From NCBI GenBank assembly GCA_023159155.1, contig JAJNNX010000006.1, positions 62,001-126,000 of the forward strand: a stretch of 64,000 bases of DNA, in the 5' to 3' direction. This document shows positions 35,011 to 48,170 of this stretch, piece after piece (position 1 is the first letter of the stretch; each line of letters starts with the position of its first letter). The notes beneath the pieces are model-generated. The model saw only the letters and a list, made by a program, of their open reading frames with translations. It did no database searches and had not been told where the DNA came from. The position numbers and the translations under genes are program-made. The DNA comes from Ustulina deusta (Eukaryota; Ascomycota; Sordariomycetes; Xylariales; Xylariaceae).

Positions 35011-38000
35011 ACAGACTATTAGGACGTGGCCGTTTTGCCGTTCTAAAATTCAGGTTCCTCCTTCCTATCTAACAAGCCTCTTCCAAAAGGGGACAATAAC
35101 AAAAGCATTGATTGCGAATTCTGGGAAATTGTTACGAGACACAACGGACGCGAGAGGCATGGCATCTAATTCTTGGATTTTCTTGATGTGAAGGCATTGG
35201 CATAGCAAAAAAAAAATTTGGTTTATTGTACATACCATCGAGCAGAGCTTATGTGTACATAGTACGAGATACCCGACTCAACTCACAAAGAGGATGATAA
35301 TCGTCCATCGTCTTCGCATTCTTGGTTCTTGTCCTGAAGTTGATGCTCGCTCTCTCCTTATCGTTCAAGTTGATTGCTTGCCCCATCTATTCTCTATTCA
35401 CGATCTGTTTTGATCACAACTTACCTCAAACCCTATTTCTAGTGACTATGTACGGGCACCAGTTCGCGACTCGATTCCTCCTCTTCTCTCCCGAATATGG
35501 ACACCCCTTGATAGAAAACTCGTCTCGGACACTCGTCGGCCGCTGTTCACTGAAGACGGTCATTCCGGGGCAGTTTGGTTCGACCAACTAACTGACGACT
35601 ATCTCATATGAACAATTACGACTAAAATTTGACTTTTCTTCGTATAGTCAATTTCCTTTTGTGCTTGGCAATGCCATAAGGATGAAGGAATGCGTACGCA
35701 ATCCTGCCATGATTATCAACCCGATTCTTCGCAGAGCCGCAAGGACGGGACCCGCCTCGCGAATCGTCCTCCCTCACACTGATAAATGACTAATAGCCAA
35801 GGAAGCCAGCCTCATCCCATTCCTACGAAAGAGCCGCAAATGTAACATGAAAGTCCCTGCAGCCGACCCATCCAACTAGGAACCGTGTATCCAGTCTTGG
35901 CGGTTTAGGCCCGAGAAATGCGGAAGTGTCGACCTCGTTCTCCTTCAAATCAGAGCTGCACGGTCGGTCCGTTTCGGGATCCGAGAACGCAATGAGACCG
36001 AGATCCGCCTGTGCCTCTTCCCTTAATTTGGTTCACGAGCATTACGCAGGCGGAGGCATTTATTCTACGGCAGGACACATGACCTACCTATTCGCTAATC
36101 GCACACCCACGCGTTGGTCTACGGTACGAGCAAACTAACTTGCAGTGCCGTATGCGATGGGTGGATGTCCTTACCCATAGGATTGACTGCATGTGTCTAT
36201 TTTAGGGTGTCTATACCAGGTACCTGCACAGGCGAGTATAGGGCTCACCGAGGGACCCGCCATATGTTTTGAACTCAATAGATACATTAGATAATCCTAT
36301 GCACCAGAAACGTTCTTTTCTATTCGTCCCTGTTTTCTTTCATTTTCCTGCGCCGTTGAAGCGGCCGCGACGAGGACGAGGATGGAAACAGCACATCCGA
36401 TGAAGGCGAAATGAGCAGGACGCAGAAGGACTAGCAATGGCACCCAACGAACACGAAACGAGGTCCTACCGATATGCGAGTATGGAGAACGGATGGTGCT
36501 CCTCGCGGCGGTTCTTTTGTTTGCTTGTTCGTTTCATTTCATTTCATTCCCGCTCCCTCCCCGCCTCCTTCACTCCAGCCGGCATTACCGTGTTTGTATT
36601 ACACCCGTTTGTTTGCGGCGAAGGAAAAGAAAAAAACACCGCCTTCGCCCGTCCGGCTACCCGCCCTCCCCTTTCCTCCTCGCCTCGTATCACGGTCGGT
36701 CGGGAACGTCGGGCCAAGAGCGATAATTATAGCATCAAGGGAGCGGCAAACAAAGCAGCTCCCCGGAAATGCCCAGCAAATGCCCAGCAATCGAAATGGG
36801 AGAGGAAAAGAAAGAGGAATGCGACAGTGCTGTATGCGTAAGGAAAGTCATGCCTAGAGACCATGTCATCATTCCTATTGGCCAGCTGGGAGGATTTTGT
36901 ACTTTATGGATGGCGCAACGGGAAGCGTTGAGCTTGTTGGCACGAGGTTACATTTGGGGCGGTGTGAGAAAAGGGCCTCCGCCGGGGGGTGCGCCAGGCC
37001 GTCGGGTATGCTGACATGTACAGAAGTGAAGAGAGTGTGAGACGAGACTATGCAGTTCTCCAACGATAGGTAGAGAATACAAAAAACCACGTGGTGGGTG
37101 GCAAATCAACGGAGGGTTTTCAGCCCATACCATCATGCTACAGCATCATACGCCTCAATCAGGCGCGAATCATAATGCAATGGTCCAGGCGTGATGCCAT
37201 GCATCAGGCGAGAATGCGCCAAGCCGCTCGGCCTCGACTTTTGTAGGATTTCTTATTGTGCTACTGCTACGGGGCTTCAACGGAACGGCGACATGACGAG
37301 TTGGTTATCTTTGCGGACAAGTCAGGATAGGATAGTCTTTATCCTTGCTGAAAATCAGGACGGCACGTCGGATTGGTTGTCAAGGAGCGCTGCAAGATCC
37401 TTACATAACACTGGGTTCAATGTGTCACGAGGACTAGGGTAGGTAGTGTAGTAGGCAAGGCGGTATTCCACTAACCCACGCCATTTCATGTAAGGTACCT
37501 CTACATGCCTGCTTACTAACGAATGCTTGGGCGGTTATCGCAAAGACAGCTCTCATACTTACTACCGGTGCACAGGATGGGAGGTAGTATTTGCAGATAG
37601 GTCGACAATTCAATACGGGAGAGACGGGTACACGAGACAATGGGGTACGTGTCGCCCAGCTCTTACGACGCAGACGATTTGCGCCACATGATAAAGTCCG
37701 CCAGATTGTAACCGTATGCATAGGTCATTTATAGACCAATGGTCAGATCCACACACGCGGCAATTGCCTCTTTGGGCAATGCGAAGTACTTTCCAAGCAT
37801 CCAGGCATCGACAGCTCGACTTATCGCAAATCTATCTAATGTGATATTTTAGCACCGTTGGCACAGGGCGTGTGTGGCGCTCGCATTGGACCCAAGTGTA
37901 ACTCCAGATGGATGGAGTTGATCCTGTCGACGCACGCTGCTCAGTGGCAATGTGTCATGCTGCCACCCCCGAGGGGAAATGATCGGTGTGGCGTCGTGAG

Positions 38001-41000
38001 CCAGAACTTCTAGAAGGAAGATGGAAGGACCAGATGAACGTCCACACACATTGGGCCAAGAAAGCATAAAGATGATGCGAAGAGGCTTAGCTGGAGCTGA
38101 CGCCAACGGCTGATGGACCAGGCCCGCCCTGTTTCTGTTTCAGGTCGTGCTAGACAGCCTCGTTTAACTCAGCTGGCCGTCCGGGTTGGGCTTTGCCTTT
38201 GAATTCCTGGTACCAAGCTCCATGCTTCGACGGTATTTCGACTCCGAACAACCCGGGGAGTGTAAGAAGCTGACAGCGCCTCGACTCGCTTTACGAGCAC
38301 ACGTATCCTCTTCATGGCAGGAAACTGGGTCATCCGTCGTGGCCGCATCGCCTCGAGCGACGGAGCGACCTAATCTCGGTGTAGTCCGGGTGTAGCCATC
38401 ACCATTCATCTCAACTTGTTCATGAATCGGGAAATTGTCGCGAGGTTGAGGAAGGTGGTAGATAGTACGTCCGAGTCTGACATGCATCGACAATCATGCA
38501 CCTACCCGTCGTCCAAGACTTTCCATAAGGCTGAGATATGGGAGGTCGTCAAGGACAGGCTAGTGAGGGCAGTAGATATACTTACCTCTGTTTTTTTCTC
38601 ATCGCAATTTATAAATAATACCAGTGGGGTATTCGTTGGAATGTGTGGTAATTAGGTAGTAAACAAGGTTTCTCGTACTTATCCGAGCTGCCTACACTAG
38701 CCTCTCTACCAGGCAAGGTTCTCGGGCATCTAGGTATCTTACACCAGATAATCAGGCAACTGGTCGTGCTTCAAAAGGAAGTAGTGGAAATACAGTACTG
38801 AATACATCACGCCCTGGGACACCTCCTGTCCCAAAATGGAATTATCCAGCAAAGAGGATCTACACACCTAGTTCCTCAGATCCTCATCACATCTCGTTTC
38901 AGTTTCTCTTGAGACAGTGGAGCTTCGAAAGCTTCTACACTAGCGTTTCTCCCTCTCGTCTCTTCTAGAATCTTACTCGAAGCGGTAAAGGAAATTACCT
39001 ATGACGAAAAATAGTTTACGTTGTCCCACTGTCATTCGGTCAGTGAGCCGGCGAGATCCTGCTTTGCCATATTGAATTCCAGCATAAACCCTGACAAAAC
39101 CCCGCAGTCATGGGTCTTTTCGTACCTTGTATTCCTACAGTAGTGTACTCCTATCTAGCGTCTCCAGCATACTACTAATGCGTGGTTTTTCTAATGTTAG
39201 AAATTTGCAGGGCCCCCCGTAAATACTTACTAATGCACGATCTAGCGTAGGTAAGCCGGACTTTACTATTTACCAACAACGGACTTCTCATAGGATAGTC
39301 GAAAAGGACATCATCAGATAATTGCGTTGTATAGCTGATGTATCCAGTGACACTACCGACAACAGCCATAGACACACACGCAACCTGTTATTGCCAGTGT
39401 CTACTAATTAGAGTATCCGTTGTGCTCCTCTGCCGTTTCCAGACTTCTGTCGCGTTGCGGTTCTTGGCCAGTGTAGTTCGGATACCGTTATTCCCAGGAT
39501 GCTCGCTAACCAGGGGACCCCTTATGCCAGACGTTATTCTCCCAGGCGGGATGATAGCCTTTACTAGTTAAGCCGAATAGCATCGTCGGACTAATTTGAA
39601 ACTCCCCCGGACCTTGTTTAGACTTGCTTGTCTGCCATGCCGTTTTAAGTTGATACGATAGATCGACCTTTCGTTGGAACATACGGACCACCCCAACCAA
39701 CCATGGCAAACTCGCCGGCGGTCAGCCGGTGGTCAGCCCGTACCCACGCACCAAGAACAATTCAATCCTTCGATCCTTCAACTCCAGCTTGCTGACAGCT
39801 TTTAGGATATCTTTGCGAGGCCCAAGGTGTCCAAGAGTGGGTAAGACGGAGCAAATCCTAGTGTAGAGGACCCACGAAAGTGTCAAATAGGGCACTAGAC
39901 GTATTAGGTTTAATAGGGGCCTGAGAGGAGAATACACTAGGTAGCAGCAGTAACAAGCAAATCTAGTGTACCCATGCTTCTTTCTGCCTGTGCCACATGC
40001 CAGTCCCCCCTGATTCCCTGTCCTTGCCGCGCTCGCAGACGATCAGAGCAAGGCAACCGGTAAAACGGCCCTATAACGGAGGAGAATAAGGGTTAGCAGG
40101 TGACAACATCTCCCGAGCGCCTGCTCTAGTGTAAAGGGTTTAGATACTTACCACGTTTCAAAGAAAAAAAAGAAAAAAGAAAAAAGGTGCTGTGCACCAC
40201 ATAGGCAGTACCGTCGAGAGTCGTCGTAACAGCGGCCGTGTGTTCTGACTAGCCGTTTTTATGATGTCCTGTTATACCCAGCCTACAAACTCACAAGCTT
40301 ACGTATTACATATGCACACAAGGGCAGGTACACCAATGTGCATGAACCCGTGTGGCTAAACAGATAACCATGAACCTTGGTGACCGCCATACGTATGCAG
40401 AGACGCCCATGATCTACAAGGCACGAGTCTCGAATTTTAGGCTCGAAGTACAGTAGCAGAAAAGTATGTACTTTTCGGTGGCGGGAGCACCTCTGTAATT
40501 AAAATAGCAGAGAGGCTGGCTTATGGCTTCAGGGCGCTCTTATGGGGTGCGTATTTTAGCCAGGTTAAGATAGCTAGATCGACACAGTGTACCTATTCTA
40601 TCCACTTGGTGGCGTCTTTGACGTGCCAAGACGATATTGAAGAGCTAAGGGAACCGGTGCTCACGAATGACAACGAAGGAGCAGTATATTGGCATCGAAG
40701 CCGTCTGAGCATTCGCAGGGTAGCATCGAGAATGCAACGTCCGCACGTTTTCGGGTAGCAGCAGAACGAGCTAACAGCAGCGTGCGCAACACGCGAGCGG
40801 CACAGCAGCTTATTTATCCAGGGAAAGTATCGGGTGACGAAGATCTAGTGTCCACTAACAGCACTCGCATAAAACAAGCTAGAACCCACCTGTGGGTAGA
40901 AGGCCGTGAGGGGGAGGATAATCGCCTATTGGTCATGCCCGCATCTTGAAACAACACATGATGAGGACCTCGCATTCGCCGTTGTTTCACGCCGCCTCTA

Positions 41001-41968
41001 ACGGTGTTCACGTGGACGGCCCAATTTTCTATTCACTCACCGCTATCGGATCGGTCGAAGCCTGTATGCTCGATGGTGATCACGATGACGATGGCAGTGA
41101 TAGACTAAGCAGTAACGATAGCAGACTAGGCTAGTGTACCAATCCAGACTCGATCCTCCCAAAGCAGGAGGGCAATGGTAACGATACTTCGGCTGGTGCG
41201 GGTTGGTAATTATGTCAGAGTAGGTATACGCACCCATCCTGATACCTATAAGAAGTATGTGATCAGGAACACCAAGCCAAGCAAAGCAATGCAGGCAAGC
41301 CAAGACAAGTCAAGGATATGACACAGCTGACAAGAGGGAGAGAAAAAGGTACAGCGGGTGATCGCCAATGCAAGGTCGCAAAGAATTTAATAATGTATGG
41401 TACAATATTCGCTTATTACTGATACCTAGTCCCCAACCTAAGCCCTACATATACTCCAGACACCTAGACCGATTGATACAGGATACACTACATACACGAC
41501 GCAGTCATCCACCCACCCAAAACTGGTAGCGGATGCGGCCGCTCCTCGCAGTGGTGGTCAGCGCTCGACGCCAGGTCCACTGCATGAAGAAGGGTCCCAA
41601 CGGTGTGATACCTAACACACTACCCGACTGATAGACTTGGCGAACCCGCGTGGCACAGCAGCAACCTCCTCGCTCGCTGGTAACCAACCAGCTGTGCGGG
41701 AGGCTAGCAAGAGCTGAACTAGCTGCTCCAGCCAGTCGCTCCCCGGCTACCAGATGCAGCTGTTGCCCCTCTCTTTTTTTCTTCCCCTGACATGGCTAGT
41801 GTAGCTCGCTTGACATGACAATTATTGGAATTAACAGAGCCTCGGGGAATGGACACGTTCGATGAGACAAACGGATTGGTTGCAGCCAGACATGACTTGC
41901 ATGCAGGCACGTGGTGCAACCAAGACTGCGAACCGGTGAGTGAGCGAGTGAGTGGATGGACGATTGTC

Positions 41969-42014
<46 letters not shown>

Positions 42015-42509
42015 GTGATGATGACGATGAGTGAATGAGTGAGTGAGTGAGAGAATGTGTGTGAGTGTGTGAGCCAGCGACACTCCAGATGTTACCCTAA
42101 TTCCCTGGGGTTTCCCCTCCCCACAGCGCATGAGCTTTGCTGAACACGTTCGAAACTCTTGTCGCATGTGGCATTGATTGACTTCCGACGGGTCGAGGCG
42201 GGGGGGGGCTGGGGGAGAAGCGAGTGTAAAGGGGACGAAGTGGAGGGGATGGAATCTCGATCAGCAGAAGCTGACACCAGAACCGGAAAATGTAGAGTAG
42301 CAACTGCAATGCTCTTTTCCTCCCTCCTCCTTGTTGCTCGACCGTGACCCGCGAGCGTGCCGCGGAGACGGAGGGTTTCCGTCGTACGCAAAGCCCCTTC
42401 TGGACAGCTGCATGAGAACGTCCCACGGTCCATCCAGCCTGTTTCCTACCCCGTCCAATCTTTCTCCATCTCTGCCCCCAATCCTACTATAGCTTTCGTT
42501 GTTCGGTTC
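35011..42509. other. Gene-poor region of 7.5 kb
   Basis: No gene is supported. Frames at 36437-36857 (three overlapping) come from pyrimidine-rich sequence. Frames at 38164-38655 on both strands look mildly protein-like but show no splice continuity. Visible elements are an A/G-rich tract at 40160-40187, TAGTGTAC at 39141, 39965 and 41132, and a GAT microsatellite at 41969. No transposon or RNA gene was recognised. Confidence 0.45.
41969..42029. repeat. GAT trinucleotide microsatellite
   Basis: Fifteen perfect GAT units (41969-42013) followed by imperfect ones, then a GAGT-rich run to about 42070. It reads as poly-Asp on the plus strand and poly-His on the minus strand, which creates long but meaningless open frames. 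Confidence 0.95.
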
Positions 42510-42985
42510 TCAATGGTGGCTTCCACGAGGTCTGTTCTTGAGCATCTTCCACTTGGCAAGCCGGGTCTTGTACATCTTGGCACTAGACTCGAACAGTTTT
42601 TGGTCAGTTTACCACTTCTGGGTGCTTTTTTGGAGAGAGAGAGAGAGCTCTCTTCGGGACCGAGAAAATCCCCTCTCGTTCCCCCCCCCTTCACGCGCCT
42701 ATCGAAATTTGATATTTTGCGGGGGAGTTATGCTGCTGCAGGTGGAAATCCAAGAATAGAAATATGCTAGCTTAGGAAACGAACGTACGTAGCGCGAAAC
42801 CCATATTCGGACTCCATTATTACCACGACGTCCTTGAGTGGTCTCTTCTCGTCCAGATACAGACGCCGGATCGTTTCTTGATGTGCGTCCCAATCTTCCG
42901 GAGTTGCCCAGTTCGGATGCCTCGAGTAGTCTTCCTGCGGATAATCATTGCACAGATTGTCGATAGACATGGCGTGTGAGGGCAT
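42510..42985 (-). CDS. Clr5-domain protein consisting almost only of the domain
   Basis: Predicted CDS complement(join(42510..42582,42789..42985)) minus the first intron base: exon 1 is 42789..42985, exon 2 is 42510..42582, with a 206-base intron (42583-42788, donor GTACGT, acceptor GTCTAG). It codes 89 residues. A Clr5 domain spans the junction: NWATPEDWDAHQETIRRLYL, then LKDVVVIMESEYGFRAT, and after the intron AKMYKTRLAKWKMLKN. The frame restored across this junction matches the family, which supports the splice. Clr5 domains are N-terminal putative nucleic-acid-binding modules, named from a fission yeast silencing factor, in a large ascomycete family. Members normally run on for hundreds of residues; here a stop follows nine residues after the domain (RPRGSHH is the end). 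It is either a stand-alone domain or a truncated gene. Confidence 0.65.
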
Positions 42986-45900
42986 CGTGATTTTTTTTTC
43001 CCCCGTAAGGTGTTGGTAGACCGTCGGATATAAGTGCTGGTTACTGATCAAGCAAAAGGCTTTGGTCGCTTGTGAATTGTAAATGAAGAGTTGTGAGGTA
43101 TGAGTCTGAGCTGCTGTTACTTGTTCTCTGTTGAGTGGTGAATGTGGTCCTCTGGAAGCATGCCGAGAGCATCGTCTGCCAGAGAATATATACCATTTCG
43201 AAACGAAGCTTTCTAATTAATCATCGCGCCAATGTTATTATGAAAAACACTGCCACGCAGAAAAGAACCTTGCATCGATACTCTGTACCAGGAATTGTCG
43301 TGTACTGTACAATCGCGATATCGACACCCCCTTGTATGTTAGCTTAGCTTCAGCGTAGGATTGCCAAGCGAGTATGGCTGACAGGGTACGTTCCACGAGC
43401 TCAGCTGCGAGATTCCATGGTCCACGATACTTAGAGCAGGGCTCTGAGACGTAACAGGGTTTTGTGAATCCTTTCTTAAAGCAAGCACGTTTTCACATCC
43501 ACAATGCAAGGCAGGGCTTTCAGCACAAACTGGTTCGGCCGTTTAAGTACCTATGTAGACTAGACCGTGGACTGAACTAGCAAGGGGTATTACTGAAGAG
43601 GGGAAGACAGGATCGCCGCACGCCAATGCTTTTTTTTCCTTCCTTTAGTTAGCCGGTAAGCCCACGACGAGTGACAGCTCTGCGTAGGAGAAGCGCAACA
43701 ACGACAAATTCCCGGCCCATGGTTACCAGAATTAGATTTGTCAAACATTTGGTCCGGATTCGATTATGACGAACGCCTGGTACTATCACCATCCTTCTTC
43801 TAGCGAGACCGGCGCGAGCGGTCACGTCCTAGTAGGTGGTAAATATTATGGCATAGGATGAGGCGAAGCGGCTGAGGCTCTCCAGTGAGAGAATGCGTTA
43901 TACGCATCTCAAATGATCGTGTCAAACCCACGTCACGGTCCTGGCGGAGCCGATTCACGCTCTTGTGAGCATGTCATGATCACCTCCGCCGAGAGAGCCT
44001 CTCTTTCTTAGCGGTCAGAGAGTATGATGAATCACCTCAGCCTCCAGCCGAACAACCCGCGAGTCGCAATAATACGACAATACGCCACTCACGTCTTCGT
44101 AGTGTAAACCACCCGACCCGATGACCCATCAGGACTAAACGAGCCCACGCGAAGGGATCGTCTTGGAAAGCGGGCCACGCACATCGTCGTCAGCTAGAGC
44201 TGAGCTCGTTAATGCAACGGAGGAAAACAGACCCAGGTAACCGTCACCTATCAGAATTTGGTATTGTGCGGTAGTTTAGATACAGTAACCGGCGACGTTG
44301 GTGACATTGGCTGCCAACACCAAATGCCATTGGAACTTTCACCGTTCCAACCCTCCCACAGCCAATACACTACCACATCATGCATATGCACCCCATTGCG
44401 GCCATCAACCATTCAGGTGGTCCTCATGTATCTACTACCCGTGTGATCGATAAAGGATTTGTCTCATGTACAGCAGGTGTGTTATTCTTAGTTCTTGGTC
44501 GCTTGCAGCCACGTGGATGAGGAACTAGTCCTCTTCCCACAACCAAGTCCTGAGTATACTAGGTAGAGTGCACTTAGGCGAATTTCAGACGGCCACTACT
44601 ACGCATACATTCACTCGGGTCTCTTGGCGTCTCCGACCTTATCGGCGACTACCTTGGTCGTGTTGGCGATGTGCTGTTGACGACCAGTTCCCAGCTCGGA
44701 ATCACCCGGGTGTTATTGCATACCGGATGGACTATAGGCACAATACGGATCGATCACCCTCTAGCAACGTGTACAGCAACGCGGGCCGATAATGACGACT
44801 CAGAAACATCGATATAGCGAGGCTCAACGCAGGGGTTCCCATGAGCTTGCATCCAATGCTACCTGATGAAGCTCTAGGTCTCTGCATACTAGTATCTCGA
44901 CTAGCATGGAAACCGACGATAGTGGCTTATGTGCTTCAAAAAGGATTCACTTGAGTCATGGCTAGCCAGTGAGAGGCTTAAGAATTCCACATTTGATGCA
45001 CCCCTTCGGAGGGGTATGTTGCTATCTTTTGGCTGGACGGTTCGGTCCCTGATTGACGACCGCGTGCGCGCGCATCTGCCGGAACGAGAGACATCGATTA
45101 AGACACCCTCCCCTCCACAGTCGCATCTGAGCTACTGTAACTACGACCGACCTCGGAACACGTGGGAAAAACATGTAGACTATCAATCACACCTCGTTCG
45201 ATTGTATCATAGGCCCCCAACGACGTGGTCACCGATCTACAAGCGGAGGACTAGGGCGTGAGTCCTGCCGCCGATCGGCCAGGGTGGGGTCCGAATCGGT
45301 CTCTGATATATCGGACCAGGAGCATTTGTCTATAATATCTGATCATGTTACGCCCTTTTGGCCCCTTTCTGACACAGATGTCTTTACCTTCTATGCTCTA
45401 GTGGCCCAACGTCACAGGTGGTCGCCATCGAGGAGGCCCCGCTGATGCCAGCTCATACACACAGGCGCGTAAAAAGCATGACGGTCAAGGCATCGTGACA
45501 AGGTCATGATCTAGGCTGCGTCGCAATGTCTTCCTTGCTATCATAATAATAATAATAATAATACCGCCGGTCCGGCTGCCACGGACCAAGTTGGGGGATC
45601 TTCAGGTCATGTACGAGAGCAACAAGACCATCCGATCTTTTTCAGCTCAACACTGCTTGCTATATTAGGAGGCTTAGAGCACAATATAAACAAATAAACA
45701 TCCAAAAAGAAAAACAACAACAACACTACGATAATGCGGATGATCGAGGAACAACTCATCAATGTAATTTTTTTTTTCCAATCTTAATACCCCTAATTAT
45801 TACCACCATCCAGATGCGCTAGTTGCATCGTGTCGCAGAAACGTAGCATTACCTCAAATGCGGAATCATTACACATGTAACTGTCGCGTGCAACGTGATG

Positions 45901-46140
45901 GGGCCTTTGGTCGATGATCCGACGGTTCTGAAAATACATGTCGTCGGATGTTTGTTTTCGCCCGGAGCGTGAGACGACGATAGACAATGGGTAACAACAC
46001 CGAAATGCCAACCCGTAAAAGGATTTCTCTTCGCTAACTCTGTGGAGGCGGTGTCGACCTAGACGCCTCGGTAGGGTCTGCCCATAATAATAAACCGCGA
46101 TTTTGAATGTCCGGTGGTTCCTTGTTTTTGTTCAACCACA
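42986..46140. other. Gene-poor region
   Basis: No gene is supported. A minus frame at 45793-46011 looks faintly protein-like and has a possible donor (GAG|GTAATG) but no partner exon. A microsatellite of AAT units lies at 45543-45563. No RNA gene was found. Confidence 0.45.
45543..45563. repeat. AAT trinucleotide microsatellite
   Basis: About seven perfect units of AAT/ATA in non-coding DNA. Confidence 0.85.
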
Positions 46141-48170
46141 ATGTTACGAAAAGGTTCGGGAGACCGTATGCCCGATTTAGATTGTCTTGACAAATATTCT
46201 GTCACTGATGATTCTCAGGCTGGTCTGGGCGTGTGTGGTGGCCGTCTGTTCCGCATGGGCTCTGTCATTGCCGAATCGACTTAGAGCAGCCATCCTTCTC
46301 CCAGGTTACGGGCCCGCTGCCCTGATCCCTCTTGCTTTCCCCTCACTCGGGTTCGGGAATATCGATTTGGGTATTTTCCCCGGAGCCACAGTCATATTCT
46401 TAGGCATGATAATGCCAGTGTCCATTCCTCATTTTCGGAGTTGATTGCCATTCAGCAGGTATTCCAAATTATTTGTTGCTCAACCTTACTCCAGGGAAAT
46501 TCTGATTACAACAGTACTATACAGGGGACCACTAAGGTGTATTTTAGGTATATTCGAAAAGTTGCGGCCAATTCCGAGGTAGGATTGTCTCGTCTTCTGT
46601 TTGGTTCCATTGCATTTGGCTTCTCTTCAAATTCGAATGCTCCTGAAGTTCACTTTTAATAAATCAGAAAAAGAGTCCAATGCGAGAAATGTGAGTTCAT
46701 GACCCAATTTGTAACTATACTAACGCGTTTGATATTAAGGAAGCCCCAATAGGACCATCAACAGCTCTCCGCGACCTCACAAAACGTTTACTCCCAAAGT
46801 CTATCATTTTAGCACACAGCTTAGGGGGTTGTGGAGGGAGAAGTTCTAAGCTAAATTTAGAATCACAATAATTGTGAGGTTGGATACCAGACGTGTAAGC
46901 AATTTTACACCATTCAGTAAGTCTTATTTTCTCTAATCAACTTGTCAAATCTCGTCCCTTTTCTCATAGCTTACAGGCACGATTTATCTTTCGACCATAA
47001 CTAGATGATCCTGAAAAGAAACGACAGGGTTTTCTTGCCCCTCTAATCTCCGCATTTGGTAACTTGAAAAGCTGTTCCCCACGATCGTCCATTCACCTAC
47101 AAATGAGACTTGCTGATTCGTACCATATCGCCGAAATACATATTAAACCCTCTCAACGTTTGTCCAATTTCTAATTTCCTATCGAAAAATTCAAACAAGC
47201 CCCCTATCGAAGTAAAAGCACCCCATAAATAAGGATAGAGACAAATAGTTCGCGTTATTTCATTTTGCATGTCACCAGCGTTGGTTCTAAAAGGCGTAGT
47301 ATCAACGATATTTTATTTAAACTCCAAGATAGTCCAGAGATTCCAGGGACACTACGGGTGAGTTTACCTCTCTGTTCAGATATTCCTACTGTTTATCATT
47401 TTGATTATAAGACACGAATATGACAAGTTTCTTCGCTTAAACTCCCCGTGTGAAGTATGATTTCTCTTCGTTGCTACTTGATGTCAATATCATGGTTATT
47501 TTCGACCTAGCCTATCTCCTACCTTCTACCCCCATGTCGTCCTACGTGCTCAGCAGCTTTCTCTCTCTCCCTCCTACTCCCCCTTCTTCTTCTTTTTCTC
47601 GGCGAGGTTACCAATTCCCATACAACGAGCTAGAATCTAGATGACCTTGAAAATAGATTAAGGAGTACAACATACCTTATCAATACACATTCTGATGTGA
47701 ATTGCTAGACAGGTACGCCTACCGATGTTTTACCCTTCTCGTCGTAAATCCCAAGTTAGCACATACTTGCGTAGGCACCGAGAATTCGATATTACGACAA
47801 CAGAAACGTAAGACACTAAGTATCTACCAAATCAACTGGTATTGGGTATTTGCATTTCCCCGTTCCCCATTGCAAACTATAGAAACCAGCCGCCGCGAGG
47901 TTGAAGTGGTGGTCCAAAAAACCACTCCTTCAACCACAGAAGAAAGGGTGCGTCCCTAATACTATGAATAATTACCCCTAATTCTGGTGTCATCACTCGA
48001 TTTGATATCTTCTTCTGCCAGCCCCCTATATCACTATTCATCTCGCCAACATTATAATATCAAATTTCGAAACACTAATAGTTCGCGGGAGGGAAATGCA
48101 AATAATCGTCACACACCTGCTCTCCGCATCCTCCAGGAGCTATCAGAAGGGATTGTCTCAGAGTGAAGAG
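46141..48170 (+). pseudogene. Large decayed multi-exon gene, unrecognised family
   Basis: ATG 46141 opens a frame (MLRKGSGDRMPDLDCLDKYS) that meets TAG at 46282 yet continues open to TAA at 46657, including STIQGTTKVYFRYIRKVAAN. A shifted frame leads into a near-ideal intron at 46691-46739 (GTGAGT, exact TACTAAC, TTAAG), after which GPSTALRDLTKRLLPKSIIL follows in phase. Another intron-like stretch is at 46917-46976. From about 46,985 one frame runs past three TAA stops with protein-like text between them (LDDPEKKRQGFLAPLISAFG; SYHIAEIHIKPSQRLSNF; VGSKRRSINDILFKLQD). Further fragments (SRREVEVVVQKTTPSTTEER; NNRHTPALRILQELSEGIVS) end at TGA near 48,164. The sequence is AT-richer than its surroundings. 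Good splice signals with several stops point to a gene that lost function. I recognise no domain. Confidence 0.5.
46691..46739 (+). other. Canonical spliceosomal intron inside the 46-48 kb relic
   Basis: 49 bases, donor GTGAGT, branch TACTAAC (46718-46724) exactly matching the strongest consensus, acceptor TTAAG. The flanking frame is open and continues in phase. This is the best single sign that the relic was a real plus-strand gene. Confidence 0.6.

Noticed and set aside
36437..36857. Three overlapping plus ORFs of 77-134 codons
   Set aside because: Overlap in three frames with low-complexity Phe/Pro/Arg text points to base composition, not coding.
41796..42167. 123-codon minus ORF with a long poly-His run, and the plus frame with poly-Asp
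   Set aside because: Both come from the GAT microsatellite; there are no family features and no splice context.
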